DNA from: an uncultured Gemmatimonadota bacterium
GTDB lineage: Bacteria > Gemmatimonadota > Gemmatimonadetes > Gemmatimonadales > GWC2-71-9
Direction: 5' to 3'
NCBI GenBank assembly: GCA_946887295.1
Contig: CAMPKP010000003.1
Location: forward strand, 1-64,000
DNA: 64,000 bases
In this document: one piece after another, positions 53,312 through 61,988 of the stretch
How positions within the stretch are numbered: the first letter of the stretch is position 1
How the letters are laid out: every line of letters begins with the position of its first letter
The notes under the pieces: model-generated
Seen by the model: only the letters and a program-made list of their open reading frames with translations
Database searches by the model: none
Told to the model about the DNA's origin: nothing
Position numbers and translations under genes: made by a program

Positions 53312-54291
53312 TGTCCTCGAGCCACGGCACGTCCATCCCACGCAGGGACCTGCTCCGAAATGCCGCCCTGGCCGCCGCGGCCCTGGCGCTTCGCGTGCCA
53401 CTGTCCGGCTGCCGGCCGGACGCCGGGTCCGCATCGCGCACCGAACGGTTGGCCGCGACCCGGCCTGACGATCCCGACCGGTCCCGTCTCACCGACTGGA
53501 CCACCACACTCCGTGCCGAGGATCTCGCCCGACCCGAGATCCCCTTGGGCCGGAGCGCCGTGCGGGTCGGGGAGCTGGCGGCCGGCTCGCCGTACGAGCC
53601 ATTCACGCTCGAGGCGTACCTGCGCGCCGGCGGAAGTCCGTCCGTCGCCGAGCCGCTCACCCTTTCCCTCAGCCGCTTCGATTGCGTTACGCTGGTGGAG
53701 GCCTGCCTGGCGGTAGGCCGCGTCGCGGGTGGCGAGGGTGAACCGACCTGGGAGAGCTTCGGCCGCGAGGTCGAGCGGATGCGATACCGGGGCGGGAAGC
53801 GCCGGGGATACGCCTCCCGTCTCCACTACTTCAGCGAGTGGATCGCGGACGGGCAATCGCGCGGTCTGGTGAGGGACATCGGCGCGGAGCTCGGAGGAGC
53901 GGACGATGCGCGGCCGCTCCGGTTCATGAGCGAGCATCGCGCCAGCTATCCGGCCCTGGCCGATGACGGCGTCTATCGGGAGATCCAGGCGATCGAGCGG
54001 CGGCTCGACGGAGCTGCGCACAAGGTGATCCCCACCAGGCGCATCCCCGCCGTGGCCGACCGGATCGAGACCGGAGACGTGCTCGCCTTCGCGACCGCGA
54101 TCCCCGGGCTCGACGTCAGCCATTCCGCCCTAGCATACCGGGATCCCGGCGGCGTGCTCCGGGTGCTGCATGCCCCCCTCTCGGGCGGCGTCGTGGAGAT
54201 CACCCGCAGGACGCTGCCGGAGTACGTCGCCGCGATTCGGCACGCCACCGGCATCCTGGTCGCACGGCCGCTGCGGGCCCCCGAGGCCTGA
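53311..54291 (+). CDS. DUF1460 (NlpC/P60-related) Tat-type lipoprotein
   Basis: A 326-residue protein starting at GTG 53311 with GGAGG five bases upstream. The N-terminus has twin arginines (IPRRDLLRNAALAAAALAL) and a lipobox (PLSGC), suggesting Tat export and lipid anchoring. DUF1460 features: catalytic-type Cys in SRFDCVTLVEACLAVG, ASRLHYFSEWIAD, TGDVLAFATAIPGLDVSHSALAY with the likely His, and PLSGGVVEI. The family acts on peptidoglycan fragments (N-acetylmuramoyl-alanine amidase/peptidase related). It is the last gene of the ku operon and converges with the YHS gene after three bases. Confidence 0.85.
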   Translation: MSSSHGTSIPRRDLLRNAALAAAALALRVPLSGCRPDAGSASRTERLAATRPDDPDRSRLTDWTTTLRAEDLARPEIPLGRSAVRVGELAAGSPYEPFTLEAYLRAGGSPSVAEPLTLSLSRFDCVTLVEACLAVGRVAGGEGEPTWESFGREVERMRYRGGKRRGYASRLHYFSEWIADGQSRGLVRDIGAELGGADDARPLRFMSEHRASYPALADDGVYREIQAIERRLDGAAHKVIPTRRIPAVADRIETGDVLAFATAIPGLDVSHSALAYRDPGGVLRVLHAPLSGGVVEITRRTLPEYVAAIRHATGILVARPLRAPEA

Positions 54292-54294
54292 GGT

Positions 54295-54570
54295 CTACTT
54301 CTTCCGCTTGCCGGGCTTGTCCACGTGACGCTCCGGAACCGGCTCGTACTCCAGTCCTCCACTGGCCGCGGAGCCGAACTTGGGGGCCGTGATTCCTCCC
54401 TTGATGGTATAGGGCGGCTCGTGCACCTCGTATTGCTCGGGGGACTCTTCGAACTTGCCGCGGCACTCGTCGGAGCAGAAGTAGACCAGCTGCTCTTCGT
54501 AGATGAGGCTGTCGGTGGTGGCGCTGAGCTCGATCACCCGGCCGCACACCGGATCCTTCGCCTGACTCAT
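54295..54570 (-). CDS. Small YHS-domain protein
   Basis: A 91-residue soluble protein with a perfect AGGAGG site four bases before ATG 54570. The YHS domain occupies residues 4-48: KDPVCGRVIE, then LVYFCSDECRGKFEESPEQY, with three Cys in the CFC-like metal arrangement (Cys9, and the FCSDEC pair). YHS domains bind metals and often accompany copper or mercury handling. The rest of the protein is charged and ends KPGKRKK. It diverges from the GDSL-like gene by 59 bases and could serve the metal-rich enzymes of the region, but no direct link is visible. Confidence 0.8.
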   Translation of the reverse strand: MSQAKDPVCGRVIELSATTDSLIYEEQLVYFCSDECRGKFEESPEQYEVHEPPYTIKGGITAPKFGSAASGGLEYEPVPERHVDKPGKRKK

Positions 54571-54629
54571 AGGGCCTCCTGGCGGGTAGGCCGGTAATTT
54601 CGGGCCCTGGCGGCGGCAATATCGGTGAG

Positions 54630-55325
54630 TTGGCTCACCGAGGGGCCCGGTCCGGCCGCTGCGTCCGCGATCTCGCCACGCCGCCGGCACGCCTCGATCC
54701 GCTCGGCGCCGCCGCGCTCCTCTACCGAAACGACGACGAACGCTGGCCCGCATTCCGCGGTCTCGACCTCGAGACGCTCTCGCCCGACGCCGAGTTCCTG
54801 AACCTCGCGGAGGACGGCGCCATGATCGACGACGTGGCGACCGAGGAGCTGTCCAGGCTCGGCCGGGACAATGAAGACCCCGACATCCTGCTCACTCTCA
54901 CGGCCGGCGGCAACGATCTGCTCGACGCCCTGGCCACCGGACGGCGGATGGAGGCGGCGGTGAGCCTGGCGGTGCGGCGCTACACCGATCTGGTGGAGAC
55001 GGTGCGGGAAGAGCTGCCGCGAGCCACGCTGGTGCTCACCGCGGTCTACGATCCCACCGACGGCACCGGACGGCTCCCGGGCCTCGAGAGCCATGGCCGC
55101 CTCCCGATCGAGCAGCTCGACCGGTTCAACCGGCAGATCGGTGAGCTCGCCCTCGCGATGCCGGGCGTACTCCTGGCCGACGTCCACCGGCACTTCCTGG
55201 GACGCGGCGTCACGGCGGCCGAGGGAGACCGCTGGTACTGGCGCCGCAATCTGATCGAGCCCAACGCCCGGGGCGCGAGCGAGATCCGGCGGGTGTGGTG
55301 GGCATTGCTGGAGGCGACCGCCTAG
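54630..55325 (+). CDS. SGNH/GDSL-hydrolase-like protein lacking its N-terminal serine block
   Basis: A 231-residue open frame from TTG 54630. It contains the family's inner motifs: [21 protein letters not shown] (normally shortly after block I), block [12 protein letters not shown], and the Asp-x-x-His block DVHRHF. The block I GDS motif that carries the nucleophilic Ser is not encoded; the preceding residues ([15 protein letters not shown]) have no similarity to it, and neither other forward frame supplies it. So it is either an N-terminally truncated remnant, a frameshifted gene, or a non-catalytic relative. The stop overlaps that of surE in a tail-to-tail arrangement (CTAG). Confidence 0.6.
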   Translation: MAHRGARSGRCVRDLATPPARLDPLGAAALLYRNDDERWPAFRGLDLETLSPDAEFLNLAEDGAMIDDVATEELSRLGRDNEDPDILLTLTAGGNDLLDALATGRRMEAAVSLAVRRYTDLVETVREELPRATLVLTAVYDPTDGTGRLPGLESHGRLPIEQLDRFNRQIGELALAMPGVLLADVHRHFLGRGVTAAEGDRWYWRRNLIEPNARGASEIRRVWWALLEATA

Positions 55326-56050
55326 AGGGGGCGCTCCGCCCGCAGCCGGGCGAGCTCGGCCTCGTCCGTGAGATCGAGCCTGAGCGGTGTGATGGACACC
55401 AGCCCGTGCTCCACCGCCCATCGATCCGTACCCTCCTCGACCTCCTCCACCGGAGCGACGGTCAGCCAGAAGTGGGTTCGTCCCATCGGATCCTGTCCCT
55501 TCACCACCCTGCCGTCGTAGTGCCGCACCGACTGGCGGGTCCAGCCGAGCCCCGTCGGCGCAGGCGGGAGATTCACGTTCACCAGGCAGACGGTGCTTTC
55601 GGCGATCAGCAGCTCCAGTACCCGCATCACGTAGGGCCGCAGGCGCGCGAAGTCGGGCTCGGTCTCCGTCGCAGGGGTGCTGAAGGCGATCCCCCGCAGC
55701 CCGAGCAGCGCCGCCTGCTTGGCCGCGGCGAGCGTGCCCGAGTGCCACATCGCGTTCCCCAGGTTGGGACCGAGGTTGATTCCACTCAGCACCAGATCGA
55801 CGTTCTCCCACAGGTGCGCGCCGAGCGCTACACAGTCGGCTGGTGTACCGTTCACCCGGTATGCTTCGAAGTCACCGATCGGCGTGCGGCGCAGCGTGAG
55901 CGGACGCGAATGCGTGATCGCCGCCCCCATGGACGACTGCTCGACGTCGGGCGCGTAGATGCGGACGTCCGCGATGTCCCTGGCGACCTCGGCCAGCGCG
56001 AGCAGGCCGGGGCTGTAGATGCCGTCGTCGTTCGCGATGAGGATGCGCAT
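55322..56050 (-). CDS. surE: 5'/3'-nucleotidase SurE
   Basis: A 242-residue metal-dependent phosphatase that dephosphorylates nucleoside 5'/3'-monophosphates. It starts [15 protein letters not shown] (the metal-binding Asp-Asp pair), with [27 protein letters not shown], and the family signature [13 protein letters not shown]. Length matches the usual 250. The start ATG 56050 lies ten bases from the ATG of the divergent lipid kinase gene, so its promoter is inside that gene. Stress-survival role is from family knowledge. Confidence 0.95.
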   Translation of the reverse strand: MRILIANDDGIYSPGLLALAEVARDIADVRIYAPDVEQSSMGAAITHSRPLTLRRTPIGDFEAYRVNGTPADCVALGAHLWENVDLVLSGINLGPNLGNAMWHSGTLAAAKQAALLGLRGIAFSTPATETEPDFARLRPYVMRVLELLIAESTVCLVNVNLPPAPTGLGWTRQSVRHYDGRVVKGQDPMGRTHFWLTVAPVEEVEEGTDRWAVEHGLVSITPLRLDLTDEAELARLRAERPL

Positions 56051-56060
56051 GAGCTCAAAG

Positions 56061-57011
56061 ATGCCGACCCGAGTCACCCTCGTCCACAATCCCGGCGCCG
56101 GCGACGAGCAGCATTCCGCCGAGCGCGTCCTGAAGGAGCTGGCCGACGCCGGCTATGACGCGCGGCTCCGCTCCACCAGGGAGGAAGGGCTGGAGCGGGC
56201 TCTGGAAGATCCGGGCGAGCTCGTGATCGTGGCGGGCGGCGACGGCAGCATCAAGAAGGTCGCCGTCGCGCTCGCGGGGAGAGACGTTCCGATGGCGATC
56301 CTCCCGATCGGCACCGCGAACAACATCGCCAAGTCCCTCGGCGCCCTCGGCTCGATGCGCGAGCTGATCGACGGTTGGCGCCGCGCCGAGCGCCGGCGGC
56401 TGGCGGTCGGAACGGTCGCCACCAGGTGGGGAACGATGCGCTTCGTCGAGTCGGTCGGTGTGGGCGTGTTCACGGAGCTCGTCACCCGGGGCGACACCGA
56501 GGTGAACGAGACCACCACCGGGCTCACCGGGCACGCGATCGACCGGGCCCTGCTGCTTCTCCAACGCATCGTGGCGGAGCGCCCCGCACGGCCGCGAAAG
56601 GTCGAGCTCGATGGGGAGGACGTCTCCGGTGAGTACCTGCTGGTCGAGGTGATGAACATGCCGCTGGTCGGTCCCAACATTCCGTTGGCTCCGGACGCGG
56701 ACTACGGTGACGACCGGCTGGAGCTCGTGACGGCCGGCGAGCGGGAGCGCGAGCTGCTGGCCGAGTACATCCGGGCACGGCTGAGCGGCGGCGGGCCGCC
56801 GCCGGAGCTCACCGTGCGCCGGGGCGCCCGGGTGAAGCTGAGAGCCTCCCCCGCCGAGCTGCACGTGGACGATGCGGCATGGCGCCCGGAGCAGGGCCCC
56901 GAGGCCGTGCCGCTGGCGAGCCTGGATGAGGGCCAGGTGGAGATCGCCCTGGACGCCTTCGTCGAGGTGCTGGTGGGGCCCGACGGGCACCCCCGCGCCC
57001 GCAAAATGTGA
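56061..57011 (+). CDS. Diacylglycerol-kinase-type lipid kinase
   Basis: A 316-residue kinase of the DAGK/YegS family. N-terminal catalytic domain: [17 protein letters not shown], the nucleotide loop [16 protein letters not shown], and [19 protein letters not shown]-terminal beta-domain: [28 protein letters not shown]. It phosphorylates a lipid such as diacylglycerol using ATP. It is transcribed divergently from surE with only ten bases between the start codons. The downstream Ig-like lipoprotein follows after 73 bases on the same strand. Confidence 0.9.
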   Translation: MPTRVTLVHNPGAGDEQHSAERVLKELADAGYDARLRSTREEGLERALEDPGELVIVAGGDGSIKKVAVALAGRDVPMAILPIGTANNIAKSLGALGSMRELIDGWRRAERRRLAVGTVATRWGTMRFVESVGVGVFTELVTRGDTEVNETTTGLTGHAIDRALLLLQRIVAERPARPRKVELDGEDVSGEYLLVEVMNMPLVGPNIPLAPDADYGDDRLELVTAGERERELLAEYIRARLSGGGPPPELTVRRGARVKLRASPAELHVDDAAWRPEQGPEAVPLASLDEGQVEIALDAFVEVLVGPDGHPRARKM

Positions 57012-57084
57012 CGGATGTCCTGTCGGGCGGCCGGGGAGGATTGTAGCATGGCGATGGGTCGCCCACTCCACCCGAACCGGCGCC

Positions 57085-58434
57085 ATGCGCATACGCTTCC
57101 CTGGTCCCCTCGTCCTCCCCGTCCTGGCCATCGCGGTCCTGGGCTGTAGCGGTGGGGACCTGGTTCTCCCCACCCCGATGGACCCCGCGCTCCTCGAGAT
57201 CGTGGACGGCGACGAGCAGGTAGGTGCCCCGGGCCAGCCGTTGAAAGAGGCGCTGGTGGTCCGCCTGGTTGATTCGGCCGGTGTAGGCGTGCCCGGCCAG
57301 GCCGTGACCTGGGTCGTGTCCACCGGAGGGGGGGACGTCGCGCCGGATACCGACAGGACCAACGAGGAAGGACTGGCTTCCGCCGTGTGGACGCTCGGCC
57401 CGGCCCAGGGGCCCAACACCACCACGGCGGTGGTGTCCGGGGTCGGGGGAGTGACATTCAACGCCACCGGCGCCGGAGACGGCGGCGAGGACCCCGAGCC
57501 CAGCGCGACCCGCTCGACCGTCTCCGCCGACCCGACGGTCATCGCGGTGGGGACCGGCACCGCGACCATCACCGTGACGGTGCGCAGCGGCTCCGGCGAG
57601 CCCATCGAAGGGGCGGAGGTCGAGCTCGAGGCGACCGGCGGCGGCAACACCCTGACTCAGCCCACCGGACCCACCGGCCCCGACGGAATCGCCACCGGCG
57701 CCCTCCGGAGCGCGATCGCCGGGCCCAAGGTGGTGTCGGCCACGGTGAACGGGAGGGTCGCGGTGCGAGAGACGGTCCGGATCACCGTCACGCCCAGCCC
57801 CCCGAGCAGAATCGAGCCGGTCGAAGGCGACGATCAGAGCGCGCCCGCCGGGTCCGGCGTCCCGATCGATCCCGCGGTACTGGTCACCGACGAGGCGGGG
57901 CGCCCGGTGCAGGGGGTCCAGGTCACCTTCGTGGTGACCGGTGGCGGCGGAAGCGTGAGCGGCGCCGACCGGATCACCGGCCAGGATGGAATCGCTCGCG
58001 TGGGCGATTGGACTCTGGGCCCGGCGTCCGGGACCAACACCCTCGAGGCGCGAGCCGGCTCCCTGCAGGGCAGCCCCGTGGTGTTCAGCGCGGAGGCGAC
58101 CGCCGGCGGGGCGGTACGCCGCCTGGAGTTCCGCATCCAGCCCCACGACGTGGACGACGGCGAGCCGTTCACGGTCGCGGTGGCCCTGGTGGACTCCGAC
58201 GGCAACGTGGTTCCTCTGTCGGGGATAGTCGTCTATCTGGGCCTGTTCCGCGAGGGGAAGAACAAGCCATCCAACAAGGAGCTGGGCGGCGAGCGGTTCC
58301 AGCCGACGGAGAACGGCGTGGCCGTCTTCGACGGTCTCCGCGTCACCAAGGACGGGGAGTATCGCCTCCGCGCCTTGTCGGATGACTTCCCCGCAGTGGG
58401 TCCCACGTTCAGCGACCGGTTCGACGTCGATTGA
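57085..58434 (+). CDS. Lipoprotein with repeated Ig-like (Big_1/invasin-type) domains
   Basis: A 449-residue surface lipoprotein (signal PLVLPVLAIAVLGC, lipidated Cys about residue 21). Three or four bacterial Ig-like domains follow, recognisable by repeats of G-x-P-V/I-x-G-V/A-x-V-T/E followed by DGIA: GVPGQAVTWVVSTGGG, PIEGAEVELEATGGG, PVQGVQVTFVVTGGGG; each ends in a strand such as SAVWTLGP or GDWTLGPASGTNTLEA. The last domain (about 360-449) is divergent. Such proteins act in surface adhesion or as structural spacers; no ligand-binding domain is visible. It converges with the DUF1428 gene. Confidence 0.85.
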   Translation: MRIRFPGPLVLPVLAIAVLGCSGGDLVLPTPMDPALLEIVDGDEQVGAPGQPLKEALVVRLVDSAGVGVPGQAVTWVVSTGGGDVAPDTDRTNEEGLASAVWTLGPAQGPNTTTAVVSGVGGVTFNATGAGDGGEDPEPSATRSTVSADPTVIAVGTGTATITVTVRSGSGEPIEGAEVELEATGGGNTLTQPTGPTGPDGIATGALRSAIAGPKVVSATVNGRVAVRETVRITVTPSPPSRIEPVEGDDQSAPAGSGVPIDPAVLVTDEAGRPVQGVQVTFVVTGGGGSVSGADRITGQDGIARVGDWTLGPASGTNTLEARAGSLQGSPVVFSAEATAGGAVRRLEFRIQPHDVDDGEPFTVAVALVDSDGNVVPLSGIVVYLGLFREGKNKPSNKELGGERFQPTENGVAVFDGLRVTKDGEYRLRALSDDFPAVGPTFSDRFDVD

Positions 58435-58444
58435 CGCTCATCGG

Positions 58445-58810
58445 CTAGAGATCGACGATCACCTTGAATCCACCGTATGCCATGCGCTTCACGTCGAACG
58501 GCATGGACCTGGGGTCCTGCATCATCTCCGCCAGTCGTGGGTCCTTCATCACCCGGGCGTTGACCCGGTCACGGTGGGCCCGGGACTTGTAGACGATCCA
58601 CGAGAAGACCACCGTCTCTCCAGGCCTGGCCTTCGCGCGGCGTGGGAACGGCGCACCCATCCCTTTCACGTTGAGGTCGTCGCCCACGCACTCGCGGTAC
58701 TCGAGGGCGCCGTGCTCCCGCCATACCTTGCCCGCTTTCCGGGCGATCCGCTGATACTCCGCCACCTTCCTCTTCGGGAGCGGCAGCAGGAATCCGTCCA
58801 CGTATGCCAT
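58445..58810 (-). CDS. DUF1428 (YbaA-like) protein
   Basis: A 121-residue protein with the DUF1428 features: MAYVDGFLLPLPKRKVAEY, KAGKVWREHGALEYREC, GETVVFSWIVYKSRAHRDR and ending PFDVKRMAYGGFKVIVD. The fold is a dimeric alpha/beta barrel (ferredoxin-like); function is unknown. The ribosome site GGAGAGA lies just upstream of ATG 58810. It is monocistronic and tail-to-tail with the Ig-like lipoprotein gene. Confidence 0.9.
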   Translation of the reverse strand: MAYVDGFLLPLPKRKVAEYQRIARKAGKVWREHGALEYRECVGDDLNVKGMGAPFPRRAKARPGETVVFSWIVYKSRAHRDRVNARVMKDPRLAEMMQDPRSMPFDVKRMAYGGFKVIVDL

Positions 58811-59047
58811 GTGATCTCTCCATCGGTGAGCGTGTCTGACTGCGCGGCCCGGGGCCGCATCGAGGAATCTGGTGAGCGGCATCACTACGACCAATGGTAC
58901 CCGGCCCTAGGTTCAGGCCGCATCCGGGGTCCAACGGTTCAGACGTGGATGCAAAAACCTCATATTTCCTCTCGCGCGGAGCTTTCGATACAGTTGGGGC
59001 TCGCTCGGGGGCTCTTTACAGCCATTGTCCAAGTTGGGAGCGATGTG

Positions 59048-60079
59048 ATGAATGCTCGAAAGAAAAACACGGAGTCCGGCCGCGAGGCCGGGACGGTCGT
59101 TGGTCTCTTCCGCCGTCAGCCGGAGGCGGAGCAGGCGATACGGAACCTGAAGGAAGCCGGTTTCGCCGATGACAAGATCGGGGTAATCATGCAGGATCGC
59201 GACCGGCAGCAGAAGCTCAGCGAGGAGACCGGCACGCTGGCCGGCGAGGCTGCCGCCACCGGCGCGATCAGCGGCGGTGTGGTCGGGGGGGTCCTTGGCC
59301 TCCTGGCGGGGGTCGGAGCACTGGTGATCCCGGGTATCGGCCCGATCATCGCCGGCGGGGCGCTCGCCTCGACGCTCGCCGGGGCCGGCATCGGCGCGGC
59401 AGCTGGAGGGCTCCTCGGCGCGCTGGTGGGAATGGGCCTTCCCGAGCACGAGGCGAAATACTACGAGCGTGGGGTGCAGGAGGGCGGCATCCTGGTCACC
59501 GTCGCGGCCCCCGGCCGTGCGAGCGAGGCACGGCGCATTCTGACCGACTGCGGGGCCGACCTCGCGCCATCGGGTGAGGAGACCGTCGTCGGTAGCGACA
59601 GGGACGTCGCGGCAGGCGACCGCGAGCGCATCGAGCTGCGTGAAGAGGAGCTCCGCACCACCAAGGATCGGGTGGAGGCGGGTGAGATCCGGGTGCGCAA
59701 GGAAGTCGTCGAGGAGGAGCGGAGCATCGACGTGCCGGTCACCCGGGAAGAGGCGGTCATCGAGCGGCGCCCGGTGGCCGAGAGGCCCGCGACGGATGCC
59801 GATCTCGAGACCGGAGACGAGATCCGGATCCCCCTCACCGAAGAGCATGTCCGGGTCGAGAAGACCCCGGTGGTGAAAGAGGAGATCACGGTCGGCAAGC
59901 GCCAGGTGCAGGGAACCGAGCGGGTCCAGGACACCGTCCGGCGCGAAGAGGCCAGGATCGAGGGGGACGAGGCCCGGAGCCGCGACCGCGGCACGTCCGA
60001 GCCGTGGCGGGGCAACGAGCGCCGGTATCAGCACGATCAAAACTACACCGGTCCGGAGCGGCGCACGGCCACGATCTGA
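59048..60079 (+). CDS. General-stress protein with glycine-zipper and DUF2382 domains (YsnF-like)
   Basis: A 343-residue protein. N-terminal YflT-like domain (GTVVGLFRRQPEAEQAIRNL, KEAGFADDKIGVIMQD) is followed by a Gly/Ala zipper (about 65-135, GGVVGGVLGLLAGVGALVIPG, GAGIGAAAGGLLGALVG), which may insert into or cross a membrane. The C-terminal DUF2382 consists of charged repeats (IELREEELRTTKDRVEAGEI, RSIDVPVTREEAVIERRPV, EEITVGKRQVQGTERVQDTV). Related proteins are induced by general, salt or oxidative stress. The leader of about 240 bases upstream has no recognised promoter. It ends in a strong bidirectional terminator. Confidence 0.85.
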   Translation: MNARKKNTESGREAGTVVGLFRRQPEAEQAIRNLKEAGFADDKIGVIMQDRDRQQKLSEETGTLAGEAAATGAISGGVVGGVLGLLAGVGALVIPGIGPIIAGGALASTLAGAGIGAAAGGLLGALVGMGLPEHEAKYYERGVQEGGILVTVAAPGRASEARRILTDCGADLAPSGEETVVGSDRDVAAGDRERIELREEELRTTKDRVEAGEIRVRKEVVEEERSIDVPVTREEAVIERRPVAERPATDADLETGDEIRIPLTEEHVRVEKTPVVKEEITVGKRQVQGTERVQDTVRREEARIEGDEARSRDRGTSEPWRGNERRYQHDQNYTGPERRTATI

Positions 60080-60098
60080 GCCTTCCGCCGTCGAATGA

Positions 60099-60148
60099 GC
60101 ACGAAGGGTGTGGCACTCTGCTTTGGGAGAGTGCCACACCCTTCTCGT
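60099..60148. terminator. Bidirectional terminator
   Basis: A 17-bp perfect stem (60103-60119 with 60128-60144, 8-base loop) is extended by GCAC/GTGC across a two-base bulge. It lies between the convergent stress-protein and VWA genes and can serve both. T-runs are short. Confidence 0.75.
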
Positions 60149-60166
60149 GCGAATGAGCCTGCGGCG

Positions 60167-61423
60167 CTAGCTCCTTCTGGCCTTTCCGTCGGGCGCGCGG
60201 GAGCGGGCGACGGCGAAGTTGAGGTAGGCCGCCTCCTTGGCGAGCGGCGCGGAAAGCACCGTCTCGGAGTAGCGCTCGCTGTCGTGCTCCAGCCGTTTCG
60301 CGAGATCGAGCAGCTCACGGTCCTCACCGGCGTAGCTCCTGATCCGCTTCGCGGTCGCGCGAAGCACCCGCCGCGCGCCTTCGAGGTCGCCGTCCCGGTT
60401 CAGGTCCAGCGCATCGGCCCGGGCGCGGGCCGCGTACAACCGCGCGACCACCCGGTCCACCGCGATGGTACGCCGCTGCCGATCGTTCTCGGCGTGGGAG
60501 GCGTAGGTCCACGACGGGTGCTCGGGCGCTGCGTCCAGCACGCCCTCCCGGTCTTCCAGCACGAAGCGCGCGCTCACACTGCCTCCGTCCGCACCCGTGG
60601 GGAAGCGGAGGGCGAGCACCAGCTCGAGCTCCTGGCCGGAGACCAGGTGCTCCAGCTCGACGCGGAGCGTGCGTCCCGTCTGCCGCGCCCGCTGCCGGCC
60701 CAGCGGCTTTGCGGTCGCTCCCTGGGGCAGCTCCACCACGAGCGCCGCGTCCCGGGCCACGACCTCGAGCGCCTCTCCGATCTCGCTCTCGAGGAACTCG
60801 GAGATCCGCGTCGCATCGCGCAGATAGTACGAGTTGCCGCCTCCCGCTTCCGCCATCGCCTGGAGCAGCCGCTCGTCGAAGTCGTCCCCTACGCCGAACG
60901 TCGAAGTGGCCACACCCCTGGCCCGGAGCTCAGCGGCGTGGTGGCTCAGCTCGCCGCGGTCGGTGATACCGCGGTTGGCCAACCCGTCGGTCAGGAGCAG
61001 GCACCGGCCGATGGACTCCTCGCTCACGCCGCGCCCCACCTGCTCGCAGCCGTTGAGCCACCCGGAGCCGAGATCGGTCGAGCCCCGCGGCTCGATGCCG
61101 TGCAGCAGGTCGGCGGCACGTGCCCGCGCCTCCCCCGTGGCGGTCGCGCTCGGCGTCACGACCTCCACCCGATCGTCGTATACCACGACGGCGAACCGGT
61201 CGTCGGCGTGAAGCAGCGCGAGGGCCCGCTCCGCCGCCTGCCGGGCGAGATCGAGCTTTCCGCCGGCCATGGAGCCGGACCGGTCGAGGACGAGCGCGAC
61301 GTTGATGGGGAGGCGCCGCTCGTGACGCCGTGCGTCGGGCGCGGTGAAGGAGACTCGCACGTAGCGGGTGCTCGATGAGGCGGAGCGGATCAGGGTGCGG
61401 TCGGACTCGATGTGCAGCTTCAT
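60167..61423 (-). CDS. von Willebrand factor A domain protein
   Basis: A 418-residue cytoplasmic protein without signal peptide. The VWA domain (about 38-215) has an intact MIDAS: LVLDRSGSMAGGK (Asp47, Ser49, Ser51), the Thr in EPRGSTDLGSGW and Asp in LLTDGLANRGI. A C-terminal beta/alpha region follows (ELVLALRFPTG, DLEGARRVLRATAKRIRSYAG). MIDAS proteins bind partner proteins through Mg2+. The start overlaps the stop of the MerR regulator (ATGA) and has a GGAGGAGG ribosome site, so regulator and VWA protein are made together. The partner is unknown. Confidence 0.88.
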   Translation of the reverse strand: MKLHIESDRTLIRSASSSTRYVRVSFTAPDARRHERRLPINVALVLDRSGSMAGGKLDLARQAAERALALLHADDRFAVVVYDDRVEVVTPSATATGEARARAADLLHGIEPRGSTDLGSGWLNGCEQVGRGVSEESIGRCLLLTDGLANRGITDRGELSHHAAELRARGVATSTFGVGDDFDERLLQAMAEAGGGNSYYLRDATRISEFLESEIGEALEVVARDAALVVELPQGATAKPLGRQRARQTGRTLRVELEHLVSGQELELVLALRFPTGADGGSVSARFVLEDREGVLDAAPEHPSWTYASHAENDRQRRTIAVDRVVARLYAARARADALDLNRDGDLEGARRVLRATAKRIRSYAGEDRELLDLAKRLEHDSERYSETVLSAPLAKEAAYLNFAVARSRAPDGKARRS

Positions 61424-61953
61424 GGGATGTCCTCCTCCAGAAGTCGTCTGGCGTGGGTCAGCAGTCGTTCGACAACCTTGTTGTGCTCCCGGGAGAGCGG
61501 ACGCCGCACATGCAGCTCCAGGTCCGGCGTCAGGGAGATCCGCTCCCATTGCGACCGCTCCGCGGCCGGCGGCGGGGGTGGTGCCGGCGCCGGGCGTCCG
61601 GGCTGCCGCAGGGAGGCCGAGCTCAGCAGGCTGCGGGCGTAGTCCGCCGCCGCGCCCGAGTAGGTGGCCCCAGGCTCCCCGGCCACCTCCCGCCGAGCCA
61701 GCAGCTCCCTCACCTGCACATCACTCATCGCCTCGAGGCGCCGTCGGATCTCGGCCAGTGGCAGGTGCTCTCGCTGCATCCGCCGGATGAGTCGCAACCG
61801 GTCGAGGTGCCCTTGCCCGTATTTGGCTCCGGGGCCGGTCATCCCGGGCGAGCGGAGCAGGCCCTGCTGGATGTAATACCTTATGGTGCGAGGGGTTACG
61901 CCTGCCCTATCGCCCAGCTCCCCCAGATCGTAGACCAGCGGATCGTCTTGCAT
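61420..61953 (-). CDS. MerR-family regulator with Pro-rich linker
   Basis: A 177-residue regulator. Residues 8-75 form the MerR winged helix (YDLGELGDRAGVTPRTIRYY, QQGLLRSPG, HLDRLRLIRRMQREHLPLAE). A helix follows (SDVQVRELLAR), then a Pro-rich stretch PAPAPPPPPAAER, and a short C-terminal segment ending HARRLLEEDIP. No metal-sensing Cys is present. The gene overlaps the VWA gene by four bases. The promoter has a dyad in the -35/-10 spacer typical for MerR autoregulation. Confidence 0.88.
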   Translation of the reverse strand: MQDDPLVYDLGELGDRAGVTPRTIRYYIQQGLLRSPGMTGPGAKYGQGHLDRLRLIRRMQREHLPLAEIRRRLEAMSDVQVRELLARREVAGEPGATYSGAAADYARSLLSSASLRQPGRPAPAPPPPPAAERSQWERISLTPDLELHVRRPLSREHNKVVERLLTHARRLLEEDIP

Positions 61954-61961
61954 GGGCCAGA

Positions 61962-61988
61962 TTTATCAGTGTGACGTTCCACTGTCAA
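61962..61988 (-). promoter_or_regulatory. MerR-type promoter/operator of the MerR-VWA operon
   Basis: On the minus strand: perfect -35 TTGACA (61988-61983), then the inverted repeat CAGTG-eight bases-CACTG (61984-61967), overlapping a -10 GATAAA/TAAATC near 61967-61960. A dyad placed between -35 and -10 is the hallmark of MerR-regulated promoters. The ATG follows within a few bases of the -10, so the mRNA leader is very short and lacks a Shine-Dalgarno. Confidence 0.6.
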
